Of a stretch of DNA of 64,000 bases, positions 17,671 to 26,883 are shown piece after piece (the stretch's first letter is position 1; every line of letters begins with the position of its first letter). Both the position numbers and the translations under genes were made by a program. The notes beneath the pieces were generated by a model. It worked only from the letters and a program-made list of their open reading frames with translations, did not search any database and was not told the origin of the DNA. The DNA comes from Betaproteobacteria bacterium (GTDB taxonomy: Bacteria > Pseudomonadota > Gammaproteobacteria > Burkholderiales > Casimicrobiaceae), in contig JADKKQ010000001.1 in the NCBI GenBank assembly GCA_016720425.1, positions 558,001-622,000 on the forward strand. Reading direction: 5' to 3'.

Positions 17671-17720
17671 TGTAGGAGCGCCTTCAGGCGCGAATGCCGT
17701 TCGCGGCTAAACCGCTCCGC
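17671..17720. repeat. REP pair (BIME-like), right of cusA
   Basis: The unit at 17671-17694 starts TGTAGGAGCGCC and is a 24-bp exact inverted copy of the unit left of cusA. A second degenerate unit, TTCGCGGCTAAACCGCTCCG, spans the cusB stop codon (TAG at 17707-17709). The pair sits in the cusB-cusA gap. Confidence 0.7.
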
Positions 17721-19296
17721 AACGCCTCTTGCCTCTTGGCTTGTCCGTCGCCGCCGGCGCGATCGACGTGATCACCCATTCGCCGGGCTTCCTTTCGACG
17801 AACTCGAAATCGAACGCCGATCCCGGCTTCAGCCCGTCGAGCAGCGACGGATTCGCCGGCACGAACTCCATCGTCATCGCCGGCCACTTGAGGCTGGGCA
17901 CGGGTTCGTGCCGGACCGACAGCGTTCCCGCTTTGGCGTCGATGGCGACGACACTGCCGTGCGCCTTGTGGCCAACCTTGGCGGCATCCGACGTGCCCGT
18001 GGCGGTGCCGAAGCTGCTGAATGCAGCCTTGAGGTTGCTCTCGGCGTCGATCAGGAAGTTGGCGGCGGTGACGACCGGCTCGCCTTCCCTGACGCCGTCG
18101 AGGACCTCGACGTGGGTGTCGCTGCGGGCGCCGACCTTCACCTCCCGGGGCTCGAAGCGCCCTTCGGCCAGTTGCACGAAGACGACGCGGCGCGTACCGC
18201 TGTCGATGACGGCCGACGCCGGTACCGTGACGACCTTGGCCCTGGCGCCGACCGGCAGCTCGACCTCGGCGAACATCGCGGGCTTCAGCTGCTGTCCCGG
18301 ATTGGCGAGTTCGATGCGGATCGGGACGGTGCGCGTTTCCGGCTTGAGCGTCGGGTAGATGTAGGTGATCCGGCCGGCGAAGGTCTTGCCGGGATAGGCG
18401 TTGAGGCGAAGCTGCGCCGTGCTGCCGATGCGCACCTGTCCCAGGTCCTGCTCGAACACGTCGGCGATCACCCACACGGCAGACAGGTCGGCGATCTGGT
18501 AGAGCGCCTCGCCGGGCATGAAGCGCATGCCCTGCAGCGCCTTCTTCTCGAGCACGATCCCGCCCGCCGGCGACCGGAAGGTCAACGTGCGGCGGATCTC
18601 GCCGGAGCCCACCAGTGCCTTCACCTGCTCGTCCGGAATGTCCCAGTTGCGCAAGCGCGCGAGGCTCGATTCGGCGAGGCGGCTCATCCCCGCCTGGGCG
18701 TCGCCGCCTGCCTCCTTCAGCGCCTCGACGCCCTTGACCGCGATCAGGTACTCGCGCTGCGCCGACACGAGTTCGGGGGCGTAGACCTCGAACAGCGGCT
18801 GGCCCCTGGCGACCGGTTGGCCGGTCGCGTTGACGTGAAGCTTCTCCACCCAGCCTTCGAACCTGGGCGCGACCGCGACGACGCGGCGCTCGTCGATCTC
18901 GACCCGACCCAGCGCGCGCACGTTGCGCTCGAGCACGCGCAGCGCCGCGGGTTCGGTGCGCACGCCGAGCTTCTGCACCCGATCGACGCTGATCTTCACC
19001 GACTTGCCGTCGTCGGCCGCTGCGTCCTCGCCTTCGTAGACGGGGATGTAGTCCATCCCCATCGGATCCTTCTTCGGCGTCGGCGACGTGTCCGGCAGGC
19101 CCATCGGATTCCGGTAGAAGCGGATCCTGCGCGCCGGTGTCGCGGCGTCGCCCGCGGTCGCGGCGCCGGCGGCGGCGTCGGCAGCGGGGGGTGCACCCGG
19201 CGCTCCGGCCGGACCGCGCTGCGCCCACCAGTGGCCCCCCGCGACACCCAGCGCGAGCATGGCTGCCGCGGCCAGCGCGGCGGTACCCGTCTTCAC
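17707..19296 (-). CDS. cusB: CusB periplasmic adaptor with fused CusF-like domain
   Basis: This membrane-fusion adaptor links CusA to CusC and passes copper or silver to the pump. The 529-residue protein has a signal or anchor at residues 1-25 and a heavy-metal-binding segment (YRNPMGLPDTSPTPKKDPMG, then MDY) near 60-90. HlyD-type barrel-sandwich and helical hairpin regions follow. From about residue 420 there is an extra CusF-like domain with H..., KWPAMTMEF, matching the His-Trp-Met-Met Cu(I) site. The C-terminal tail ends in a basic RGKRRCGAV. Its start overlaps the cusC stop by 4 bp. Confidence 0.93.
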   Translation of the reverse strand: MKTGTAALAAAAMLALGVAGGHWWAQRGPAGAPGAPPAADAAAGAATAGDAATPARRIRFYRNPMGLPDTSPTPKKDPMGMDYIPVYEGEDAAADDGKSVKISVDRVQKLGVRTEPAALRVLERNVRALGRVEIDERRVVAVAPRFEGWVEKLHVNATGQPVARGQPLFEVYAPELVSAQREYLIAVKGVEALKEAGGDAQAGMSRLAESSLARLRNWDIPDEQVKALVGSGEIRRTLTFRSPAGGIVLEKKALQGMRFMPGEALYQIADLSAVWVIADVFEQDLGQVRIGSTAQLRLNAYPGKTFAGRITYIYPTLKPETRTVPIRIELANPGQQLKPAMFAEVELPVGARAKVVTVPASAVIDSGTRRVVFVQLAEGRFEPREVKVGARSDTHVEVLDGVREGEPVVTAANFLIDAESNLKAAFSSFGTATGTSDAAKVGHKAHGSVVAIDAKAGTLSVRHEPVPSLKWPAMTMEFVPANPSLLDGLKPGSAFDFEFVERKPGEWVITSIAPAATDKPRGKRRCGAV

Positions 19297-20583
19297 AAGT
19301 CGTCTCCCACCAGCCGCTCGATCTCGGCGAGCCGGATCTGTGCCTCGGCATTCGCCTTCTCGCGTTCCTGCTTGGCCTTGCGGATCTGCCGCTGCGCCTC
19401 GAGCAGCGTCGCGAAATCGACGCGTCCGTTCTCATAGGCGGCCAGCGCCGATTGCAGCGTCAGGCTCGCCTGCGGCAGCAGGTGGGTGCCGATCAGGTCG
19501 TCGATCCGGCGTGCCGCATCGAGGGCGGCGAGGTGCTCGTCGAGCTCCGCGCGCGCCTGCAGCAACGTGGCCTCCCTGCGCGAGCGGGCCGCCGCGAGCA
19601 TCGACTCCGCCTCGGACTCCTGGGCGCGGCGCGAACCCTGCTGCAGGGGAATGTTGACTTCGAGCATCAGCTCCCATTCGTTGATCCTGCTGCCCATCTG
19701 GATCGGCGACACGCCGAGATTGAAGTCCGGATAGCGGTTGCGGTAGGTGAGCTCGCGTCCGCGCTCGGCCGCCTGGATGCGGGCCGCCTCCACCGCGAGC
19801 AGCGGATTGCCGGATTGCAGTCGGTCGGCCAACGCCTCGGGGTCGAGCCGCGCCGGCGGCGGCAATGCCCGGGCGCGCCTGGGCTCCGCCAGAGGCGCGG
19901 TGGCCGGACGGGTGAGCAGGCTGTTGAGCTTCACCTGCCACTGCCGCTTTTCGCTGTCCAGCATCACCAGGTCGGTGCGCATCCCGGTCTGTTCGACCTG
20001 GGCGCGGATCGCGTCCTGCTGCGGGACGAGGCCGCTCGCGTAGCGAGCCTGCGCCAGGCTCTCCAGGCTGCCCATCAGCGTGAGCACTTCGCGCGCGAGC
20101 TCCTCGCTGCGCGCCGCGAGCTGGTACTGGGCGTAGGCGATCTTGATCTTCGCGGCGAGCTCGGCCCAGGTCGCGTCCACGCGGCGGTCGGCCTGCACGG
20201 CGTCGGCCTGCGCCACCCCTTGCCGGAGGTCGCGCTTGCCCCAGAACGGGATGCTCTGCGAGATCGTGTACTTGGTCGCGCCGACGTTGGCCGGCGACAG
20301 GCTGAACGATCCGTCGTTGCCGTAGTTGGTGATGTTCTGCAATTCCGGCCCTGAACATCGGATCGGGCAGCGCGCCGGCCGGGTCGACCCGCTGGGCCGC
20401 GGCGTCCGCCTCGTGGCGCATGGCGCGCAATTCCGGATGGCGCTCGCGCGCGTAGGCGAGCAGGCTCTCCAGGCTGTCGCCCGGCGCGACCTCCTGCGCG
20501 AAGGACGGCGCGGTCGCGAGCAACGTCGCTGCGGCGATGGCGCGGACGAGCGTCCGGCGAAGTGCGGGCATGGCGAGGCTCAT
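19293..20583 (-). CDS. cusC: CusC-type outer-membrane efflux protein (one-base frameshift)
   Basis: This is the outer-membrane channel of the Cus complex (TolC-like OEP family). The N-terminal ~80 residues, with signal peptide and HPELRAMRHEADAAAQR, are in one frame. The remaining 349 are in another, starting LQNITNYGNDGSFS. Removing one base near 20346 joins ...LPDPMFRA to ELQNIT... and gives about 429 residues, a normal OEP length. Two long helical regions with SLESLAQARYASGL and ALAAYENGRVDFATLLEA repeat the OEP pattern. Its stop overlaps cusB (ATGA). Confidence 0.88.
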
Positions 20584-20705
20584 TGGACTGCCTTCGCGCT
20601 GCGCGCTCCGGTGTTCGCCCTCGGGGCGGCCCATCGTGCTCACTGGATCGCCTTCGCGCTGCGCGCTCCGGTGTTCGCCCTCGGGGCGGCCCATCGTGCT
20701 CACTG
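20581..20705. repeat. Two tandem 60-bp repeats between cusF and cusC
   Basis: Two consecutive 60-bp units (20581-20640 and 20641-20700) differ at only three positions. Each contains GCCTTCGCGCTGCGCGCTCC followed by GGTGTTCGCCCTCGGGG. They fill nearly the whole cusF-cusC gap, and the cusC ATG sits at their edge. A diverged single copy occurs at 38775-38834. Read on the minus strand the unit gives a spurious GRPEGEHRSAQREG peptide, a pattern I recall from betaproteobacterial intergenic repeats. Confidence 0.85.
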
Positions 20706-20722
20706 CGCGCGCTCGGCGGCCG

Positions 20723-21070
20723 CTAGCGGACGATCTCGTAGCCGACGACCGTCAGTTCGCCACCGACCATGTCGGCGGCGAAGCGGATCCGGTCGCCGTC
20801 CTTCATCTTCTTCAGCCAGGCGGCGTCCTTGACCCGGAAGGCCATCGTCATCTTCGGCATGTCGAGGTTCCTGATCTCGTCGTGGGCGATGGTCACCATG
20901 CCCTGCCCGGCGTCGACCTTCCTGATCACGCCTGCGGTCATCGCAATGGAGGGTGCGGCCCTGGTCGCCGTCATGTGCTGCGAGTGGTCGGTCGCGGCGG
21001 CGGCGGACGACGGCGCGCTCGCCGCGACCGCCAGGAGGGCGGCAAGGACCAGCGTGGACAGGATGTGCAT
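20723..21070 (-). CDS. cusF: CusF-like periplasmic copper/silver chaperone
   Basis: A 115-residue exported metallochaperone that hands Cu(I) or Ag(I) to CusB. Residues 1-25 are a signal peptide ending SAAAA. The OB-fold core shows AHDEIRNLDMPKMTMAF. Compared with E. coli CusF (H36, W44, M47, M49), the histidine and both downstream methionines are kept, but the tryptophan position is methionine. This suggests a somewhat different Cu(I) site. It is the first gene of the minus-strand cus operon and is divergent from cusRS. Confidence 0.86.
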   Translation of the reverse strand: MHILSTLVLAALLAVAASAPSSAAAATDHSQHMTATRAAPSIAMTAGVIRKVDAGQGMVTIAHDEIRNLDMPKMTMAFRVKDAAWLKKMKDGDRIRFAADMVGGELTVVGYEIVR

Positions 21071-21188
21071 GGCGTTCTCCCGGGAAGGATCGGTGGACGG
21101 CGCGCAGCCGCGGCGGCGTCGAGGCAAAGGGCTCTTACTCCGTTGGAGATTGTGCGGGGGAGCGGCCCACGCGAAGATGGCGGGAAGA

Positions 21189-21203
21189 TGACGTTTCTGT
21201 AAT
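21189..21203. promoter_or_regulatory. Candidate CusR/CopR box
   Basis: TGACGTTTCTGTAAT lies in the 252-bp gap between the divergent cusF and cusR starts. It matches the CopR/CusR-type consensus TGACA-N4-TGTNAT except for one base. Its position suits control of both divergent units by the CusRS pair encoded alongside. Confidence 0.55.
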
Positions 21204-21322
21204 GTGTTCGCGCCGGCCGGGGCGCGAGGCTGACGGGCGCGGGGCAACGCGGTACCCTTCGGCTCGCACGCGTCGACCGGCGAGTGCGCGCGGCGCGACA
21301 CCGTCCCGGCGGCAGCCCCCAG

Positions 21323-22003
21323 ATGAAGATCCTCATCGTCGAAGACGAACCCAAGACCGGCGTCTACCTGAAGCAGGGGCTCGCCGAGGCCGGCTTCGTC
21401 ACCGATCTCGCCGGCGACGGCCGCGACGGCCTCCATCTCGCGCTGCACGGGAACTACGACCTCGTGGTGCTCGACGTCATGCTGCCCGGAACCGACGGCT
21501 GGGAGGTGCTGCGCCGGTTGCGCGGTGCGGGCAAGGACCTGCCGGTGCTGTTCCTGACCGCGCGCGACGACGTCGCCGACCGGGTGCGGGGCCTCGAGGC
21601 GGGCGCCGACGACTACCTCGCCAAGCCGTTCGCGTTCTCGGAACTGCTGGCGCGCGTGCGCAGTCTGCTGCGTCGAGGCAAGGCGCGCGAACCCGAGGTG
21701 TTGCGCGTCGCCGACCTCGAGCTCGACGCACTGCGGCGCCGGGTGACGCGTTCGGGGCGGCGGATCGACCTCACGGCGAAGGAGTTCGCGCTGCTCGAAC
21801 TGCTGCTCCGGCGGCAGGGCGAGGTGCTGCCGCGGTCGCTGATCGCCTCGCAGGTCTGGGACGTGAATTTCGACAGCGACACCAACGTCATCGACGTCGC
21901 GGTCCGCCGGTTGCGGGCCAAGATCGACGACGAGTTCACCGTCAAGCTGATCCGCACGGTGCGCGGAATGGGCTACGTGATCGAGCTGCCGGAGGGCGGA
22001 TGA
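21323..22003 (+). CDS. cusR: CusR-type response regulator
   Basis: A 226-residue OmpR-family DNA-binding response regulator. The receiver domain has the acidic pair EDEPKT, phospho-acceptor aspartate in DLVVLDVMLPG near residue 51, and the lysine in YLAKPFAFSEL. The C-terminal winged helix has LTAKEFALLELLL and NVIDVAVRRLRAKID. The ATG at 21323 fits the MKILIVEDE start; longer in-frame starts are unlikely. It overlaps cusS by 3-4 bp (ATGA). Together they sense periplasmic copper or silver and activate the divergent cus operon. Confidence 0.93.
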   Translation: MKILIVEDEPKTGVYLKQGLAEAGFVTDLAGDGRDGLHLALHGNYDLVVLDVMLPGTDGWEVLRRLRGAGKDLPVLFLTARDDVADRVRGLEAGADDYLAKPFAFSELLARVRSLLRRGKAREPEVLRVADLELDALRRRVTRSGRRIDLTAKEFALLELLLRRQGEVLPRSLIASQVWDVNFDSDTNVIDVAVRRLRAKIDDEFTVKLIRTVRGMGYVIELPEGG

Positions 22004-23394
22004 GGCGCCCGCTGTCGATCGCGCTGCGCCTCAACGGGCTGTTCCTCGCCATTCTCGCGATCGTGCTGGTGGCGGGCGGTGCCTGGCTGACCGCGGCGAT
22101 CGAGGGCCACTTCCAGGAGCAGGACCGGATGGAGATCGCCGGCAAGCTCGCGCCGCTGCGGCGTCTCGTCGCCGGCCTGCGCACGGCCGAGGACCTGCAG
22201 GCGCTGCCGGCACGGCTCGACGAGCTGCTGGCGGGCCAGCACGGGGCGAGCATCGCCGTCGCCGACGGGGACGGCGCGCTGCTGCTGGCGGCGCCGGGGT
22301 TCGTCTTTCCCGAGGGCTGGGCGGCCGCCGCCGTCGCGCCACCGGCGGCGACCGGCGCCCCGTTCCTGCGCTGGGATCGCGATGGCGCCAGCTACCGCGG
22401 CCTGGTCGAGGTCATGCCGACCGGGCTCGCCGCGGTGCGCGAGCTGCGCGTCGGCGTGGCGCTGGACATCGAGCACCACCAGCAGTTCATGCAGGCGCTG
22501 GGCGAGGCGCTGCTGCCGGCGCTCGCCGCCTGCCTCGCGCTGGCGGGGCTCCTGACCTGGGTTGCCACGCGGCAGGGGCTGGCGCCGCTGCGCGAGATGG
22601 CCGGCGTGGCCCGCGGCATCTCGGCCAGCCGCCTCGACCAGCGGCTCGCCGTCGACACGGTGCCGAAGGAGCTCGTCGACCTCGCCACCTCGTTCAACGG
22701 CATGCTGGGCCGGCTCGAGGACTCGTTTCGGCGTCTGCAGGACTTCTCGGCCGACATCGCCCACGAGCTGCGCACGCCGGTCAGCAACCTGATGATGCAG
22801 ACGCAGGTGGCGCTGTCGCGCGCCCGCGCGCCCGACGATTACCGGGAGGTCCTCTACTCGGCGCTCGAGGAGTACGACCGGCTGTCGCGGATGATCTCCG
22901 ACATGCTGTTCCTGGCCAAGGCCGACAACGGGCAGCTGGTCCCGAACCGCGAGCCGCTCGACCTCGCGCAGGAGGTCGACGCGTTAAGCGAGTTCTACGA
23001 GCCGCTCGCCACCGAGCGCGGCGTCGCGCTTCGGCGCCAGGGGGAAGGGACGGTGAGCGGCGATCGGCTGATGCTGCGGCGGGCGCTCGGCAACCTGATC
23101 GCCAATGCGCTGCGGCACACGCCCGACGCCGGCCTGGTGACGATCGAGATCGATCGCGTCGGCGACGACGCGGTGCGGGTGGCGGTCGAGAATCCCGGGC
23201 CGCCGATTCCGGCCGAGCACCTGACGCGGATCTTCGACCGCTTCTTCCGCGTCGATCCGTCGCGCCAGCGCAGCAGCGAGAACGCCGGACTGGGTCTCGC
23301 CATCGCCCGCTCGATCGTCGTGGCGCACGGCGGCCGCATCGAGGCGCGGCCCCGCGCCGACGGAGCGCGGTTCGAGGTGACGCTGCCGGCCTAG
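22000..23394 (+). CDS. cusS: CusS-type sensor histidine kinase
   Basis: A 464-residue inner-membrane kinase that phosphorylates CusR. Span 1 is at residues 11-31 and span 2 near 165-187, enclosing a periplasmic sensor of about 130 residues. A HAMP domain follows, then the H-box DFSADIAHELRTPVSNL near 255 with its phospho-histidine, the N-box NLIANALRHTPD near 365, and the G-box GLGLAIARSIV near 432. The stop codon TAG is the first three bases of the MITE-like element at 23392, so the element forms the gene's end. Confidence 0.93.
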   Translation: MRRPLSIALRLNGLFLAILAIVLVAGGAWLTAAIEGHFQEQDRMEIAGKLAPLRRLVAGLRTAEDLQALPARLDELLAGQHGASIAVADGDGALLLAAPGFVFPEGWAAAAVAPPAATGAPFLRWDRDGASYRGLVEVMPTGLAAVRELRVGVALDIEHHQQFMQALGEALLPALAACLALAGLLTWVATRQGLAPLREMAGVARGISASRLDQRLAVDTVPKELVDLATSFNGMLGRLEDSFRRLQDFSADIAHELRTPVSNLMMQTQVALSRARAPDDYREVLYSALEEYDRLSRMISDMLFLAKADNGQLVPNREPLDLAQEVDALSEFYEPLATERGVALRRQGEGTVSGDRLMLRRALGNLIANALRHTPDAGLVTIEIDRVGDDAVRVAVENPGPPIPAEHLTRIFDRFFRVDPSRQRSSENAGLGLAIARSIVVAHGGRIEARPRADGARFEVTLPA

Positions 23395-23557
23395 CAGCCT
23401 GTCGGACTTAGGATTCATCTACTGCGCCGGTGGGAAACCGGTCCATATTTCCCCGATTTCTCGTTACATGGTCCCGCCATGCGCCTCGAAATCGGGAAAA
23501 TCTGTCCTTGTTTTCCCACCCGGCTCGCTACGATGACCTAAGTCCGACAGGCTGCTA
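23392..23557. mobile_element. 166-bp MITE-like element with 21-bp perfect terminal inverted repeats
   Basis: The ends, 23392-23412 and 23537-23557, are perfect 21-bp inverted repeats beginning TAGCAGCCTGTCGGACTT. Further inverted pairs lie inside: GGTGGGAAA (23429) with TTTCCCACC (23512), and CCCGATTTC (23452) with GAAATCGGG (23488). The whole element can fold as a long hairpin. It encodes nothing. Its outer TAG on each strand is the stop codon of cusS and of the convergent antiporter gene, and it could act as a two-way terminator. Confidence 0.85.
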
Positions 23558-25315
23558 GCCGGTCCTGCTGTCGCCCGGCGCCGGCTCGGCCGACGGCTGG
23601 CGATTCATCTCTCCGCGCTGCGCAGCGAGCTCCCGGACCTGCTCGCGGATCTCCGGATAGCGGTCCATGATCTCCTTGAAGTCGCGGGTGGTCAGCTTGA
23701 GCAGGCTGCAGTAGTCGAGCGCCGTGACGTGGGCCGAGCGGGGCTGGCCGCTGATCAGCGCCATCTCGCCGAAAAAGTTGCCGGGGCCGAGGTGGATGCG
23801 CCGGCCCGAGACCGATACCTCGACTTCGCCGGAGGAGATGAAATAGGCGGCGTCCGCCTTGTCGCCCATGCGGATGATCCGCTCGCCCGGCTGGGCCGAC
23901 TGCGGCAGGAAGTGCAGGATCACGACCTCGCGCTGCTCGGGCGTCAGCTGCGCAAACACCGGGAAGCGCTGGACCAGCTCGTCCGGGGACAGCGTCTTCC
24001 GGGCCGCGGCCTTCGCCTCCGCGCGCTCGTGTGCCGCATCGAGCTCGGCGTGCAGCAGGCCGAGCTTGGCGCCGCGCGAATCCTCGCAGATGCGCTTGCG
24101 CTCCGGACCGGCCTGCACCCAGCCGTTCAGCCAGTCGGCGCCGAGGAACGCGAACTTGTTGAAGGTGATCGACAGGATCGCCCCGGCGAGGATCAGGCTC
24201 AGGCCCTCCGGCGGCAGGAGGCCGTAGCCGATGCCGAGGCCGGCGAGGATGAACGAGAACTCGCCGATCTGCGCCAGCGCGGCCGAGACCATCAGCGCGG
24301 TGCTGAGCGGATAGCCCAGCAGCAACACCACGGCGAGCGCGATCAGCGACTTGCCGACCAGGATCAGCAGCAGCACGGCGGCGAGCATCAGCGGCTCGCG
24401 GATGACGATCGACGGGTCGAACAGCATCCCGACCGAGACGAAGAACAGCACCGCGAAGGCGTCCTGCAGCGGCAGCGAATTGGTCGCGGCCTTGTGGCTC
24501 AGGTCGGACTCGTTCAGCACCACGCCGGCGAAGAACGCGCCCAGCGCGAACGAGACGCCGAACAGCTCGGCGGCGCCGAACGCGATGCCCACCGACAGCG
24601 AGAGTATCGCCAGCGTGAACAGCTCGCGCGAGCCGGTGCGCGCCACCTGGCGCAGGATCCAGGGCAGCACCCGCGGCCCGACGAGCAGGACGATCGCCCC
24701 GAAGGCCGCGACCTTGGCCAGCGTGATCGCCAGCGTCAGCAGCAGCCCGTGTTCCGGTGCGCCGTGTCCGCCGCCGGGCACGTTGCCGCCCAGCATGCCC
24801 GCCAGCGCGGGCAGCAGGACGAGCACCAGCACCATCGCCAGGTCCTCGACGATCAGCCAGCCGACGGCGATGCGGCCGTTGAGGGTGGCGACCGCGTTGC
24901 GCTCCTCCAGCGCCTTCAGCAGCACGACGGTGCTGGCGACGGACAGGCACAGCCCGAGCACCAGTCCGCCGCCGAGGCTCCATCCCCACAGCATCGCCAT
25001 GCCGGTGCCGATCGCCGTGGCGATGACGATCTGGGCGAACGCGCCCGGGAAGACGATCCGTCGGACGGCCATCAGGTCGTCCACCGAGAAGTGTAGGCCG
25101 ACCCCGAACATCAGCAGGATCACGCCGATCTCGGCGAGTTGCCCGGCGATGGCGCTGCTGGCGACGAAATCCGGCGTGAAGGTGCCGATGACGACGCCGG
25201 CCAGCAGGTAGCCGACCAGCGGCGGCAGGCGCAGGCGGTTGGCGAAGTAGCCGAACACGAAGGCGAGGGCGAAGCCCAGCGCGAACGTGGCGATCAGCGT
25301 CACATCATGCGGCAT
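23555..25315 (-). CDS. CPA2-family cation/proton antiporter with cNMP-binding domain
   Basis: A 586-residue inner-membrane antiporter of the KefB/YbaL type, exchanging K+ or Na+ for protons. About 12 spans cover residues 5-385; GYLLAGVVIGTFTPDF and the helix-break LGLCLSVASTVVLLKALEER are typical. Residues ~395-445 form a charged, probably helical linker. From ~460 a cyclic-nucleotide-binding fold is seen (PGERIIRMGDKADAAYFISSG, then FFGEMALISGQPRSA). A TrkA-N domain is absent, unlike KefC. The final residues SRTG and the TAG stop abut the MITE-like element, which may have trimmed or replaced the original C-terminus. Confidence 0.85.
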   Translation of the reverse strand: MPHDVTLIATFALGFALAFVFGYFANRLRLPPLVGYLLAGVVIGTFTPDFVASSAIAGQLAEIGVILLMFGVGLHFSVDDLMAVRRIVFPGAFAQIVIATAIGTGMAMLWGWSLGGGLVLGLCLSVASTVVLLKALEERNAVATLNGRIAVGWLIVEDLAMVLVLVLLPALAGMLGGNVPGGGHGAPEHGLLLTLAITLAKVAAFGAIVLLVGPRVLPWILRQVARTGSRELFTLAILSLSVGIAFGAAELFGVSFALGAFFAGVVLNESDLSHKAATNSLPLQDAFAVLFFVSVGMLFDPSIVIREPLMLAAVLLLILVGKSLIALAVVLLLGYPLSTALMVSAALAQIGEFSFILAGLGIGYGLLPPEGLSLILAGAILSITFNKFAFLGADWLNGWVQAGPERKRICEDSRGAKLGLLHAELDAAHERAEAKAAARKTLSPDELVQRFPVFAQLTPEQREVVILHFLPQSAQPGERIIRMGDKADAAYFISSGEVEVSVSGRRIHLGPGNFFGEMALISGQPRSAHVTALDYCSLLKLTTRDFKEIMDRYPEIREQVRELAAQRGEMNRQPSAEPAPGDSRTG

Positions 25316-25465
25316 CTCTTTCCCTGTCGGGCGTTGCCTGCGGCCCCCGAGGCGGAGGCGAAGGCGGCCGCGTCGATTCTGCCACGGTGCCGGCTGGGGC
25401 GGGGCGCGGCGTCGCGGCCGGGGCTGGCGGCGCGCTGCGTGGGCATCGGCCGCCGCCGGGAATCG

Positions 25466-26797
25466 TCAGCCGTCGCCACGCGGATAACCGAGCGGGCGCA
25501 ATCGGGCAGCGAAGCTCGCCAGCGCAGCGCGGTCGGGCTTGCCGGCGGATGTCAGCGGCAGCTCTGGCACGTAACACACCTGGCGCGGCCGCTTGTACGG
25601 CGCGAGCCGGACGGCGAGGTGGGCGGCGAGCGCGGCCTCCTCCGGCGGAACCTCGCCGCCGACGACCGCCGCCGCGACCGTCTGCCCCCAGACCGGGTCG
25701 GGCACGCCGAACACGCCGGCGGCGACGATGCCGGGACAGCTCTCCAGCACGCGCTCCACCTCCGCGGGATAGACGTTCTCGCCGCCGGTGACGATCAGGT
25801 CGGTCCGTCGCGCGTGCACCCGCAGGCAGCCCTGCGCGTCGATGGCGCCGAGATCGCCGGTGTCGAACCAGGCGTCCGGGGGCAGCGCCGGCTCGCCGAG
25901 GTAGCCCGCCATCAGCATCGGCCCCCCGACTTCGACGTGCCCGTCGCGGATCCGGATCCGGGCGCCGGGCAGCGCGCGGCCGACGCCCAGGGCCGCCGGC
26001 GCGTGGCGCGCCGCGTAGGGGGTGGCCACGACCTGCGAACAGGTCTCGGTCAGTCCGTAGGTCAGGATGATCGGCAGCCCGCGCTGCTGCGCGCGCTGCA
26101 GCAGCGCGTCCGGCGCCGCCGCGCCGCCGACGAGAACGGCGCGCAGCTGCGGCGGCGCACGCCACTCCGGATGGCGGTCGAGCAGCCGGTGCAGCATCGT
26201 CGGCACCAGCGAGGCGAGCGTGACGCCGTCGGCCGCGATCCGCTCGGGAAGTCGGTCGGGATCGAATCCCTCGGCCAATGCCACGCAGCGGCGCGCGGCG
26301 AGGCAGCGGGTGAGGATCGACAGCCCGCCGATCCGGGCCAGCGGCATGCAGAGCAGCCAGCAGTCGCCGTCCTCCCAGCCGAGGTTGGCGGCGCTGGCCG
26401 CAGCCGAGGCGAGCAACGCGCTGCGGGTGAGCACGGCGGCGCGCGGCGCGCCGGTGGTCCCCGAGGTGTGCATGATCGCGGTGGCATGGACGGGCAGATC
26501 GGATGGCCCCGGCGTGCGTGCCTGCGCGGCGCGTTCGACGTCGGTGAGGCGCGGGTGCAGCACCAGCGCCGGGATGTCCAGCTCCAGCAGCGCGTAGAGC
26601 GTGATCACGGTCGCCAGCGTGTTGCTGCCGATGACGACGAACGGTACGCCGGGCGCGACCGCGGGTTCGAGGATGCGCAGCCGCTCCCGCGTCAGCTCGG
26701 CGAGCTCGCCGAAGCGGTAGCTCCGCCCGGCGACCGTCAGTCCGCTGCGCGCGGCCGCGTCCCGCGCGGCGGCGAAGATCGAGAGGGCGTCACGCAT
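25466..26797 (-). CDS. menE: o-Succinylbenzoate-CoA ligase MenE
   Basis: This adenylate-forming enzyme activates o-succinylbenzoate with CoA in menaquinone biosynthesis. It has 443 residues. Motifs are the P-loop HTSGTTGAPRAAV near 115, YGLTETCSQV near 250, the DTGDLGAID segment near 325 and VTGGENVYPAEVERVL near 350, with a PLTSAGKPDR lysine near 425. The family assignment as MenE rests on its position 86 bp downstream of menB and its compact size. Other small acyl-CoA ligases are possible, but the pairing is strong. Confidence 0.82.
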   Translation of the reverse strand: MRDALSIFAAARDAAARSGLTVAGRSYRFGELAELTRERLRILEPAVAPGVPFVVIGSNTLATVITLYALLELDIPALVLHPRLTDVERAAQARTPGPSDLPVHATAIMHTSGTTGAPRAAVLTRSALLASAAASAANLGWEDGDCWLLCMPLARIGGLSILTRCLAARRCVALAEGFDPDRLPERIAADGVTLASLVPTMLHRLLDRHPEWRAPPQLRAVLVGGAAAPDALLQRAQQRGLPIILTYGLTETCSQVVATPYAARHAPAALGVGRALPGARIRIRDGHVEVGGPMLMAGYLGEPALPPDAWFDTGDLGAIDAQGCLRVHARRTDLIVTGGENVYPAEVERVLESCPGIVAAGVFGVPDPVWGQTVAAAVVGGEVPPEEAALAAHLAVRLAPYKRPRQVCYVPELPLTSAGKPDRAALASFAARLRPLGYPRGDG

Positions 26798-26883
26798 CGT
26801 CGCCGGGCGGTCGCATGCGTCGGAAGCGGTTCGGACGGGATTCGGTGCGGGGTCGCGCGTGCGTTTCCGCAGCCGGTGGCCGG

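Noticed and set aside
14825..17710. A 961-codon open frame on the plus strand opposite cusA and the end of cusB
   Set aside because: It is antisense to well-supported genes and encodes only low-complexity Arg/Gly/His/Gln-rich sequence, a common shadow in GC-rich DNA.
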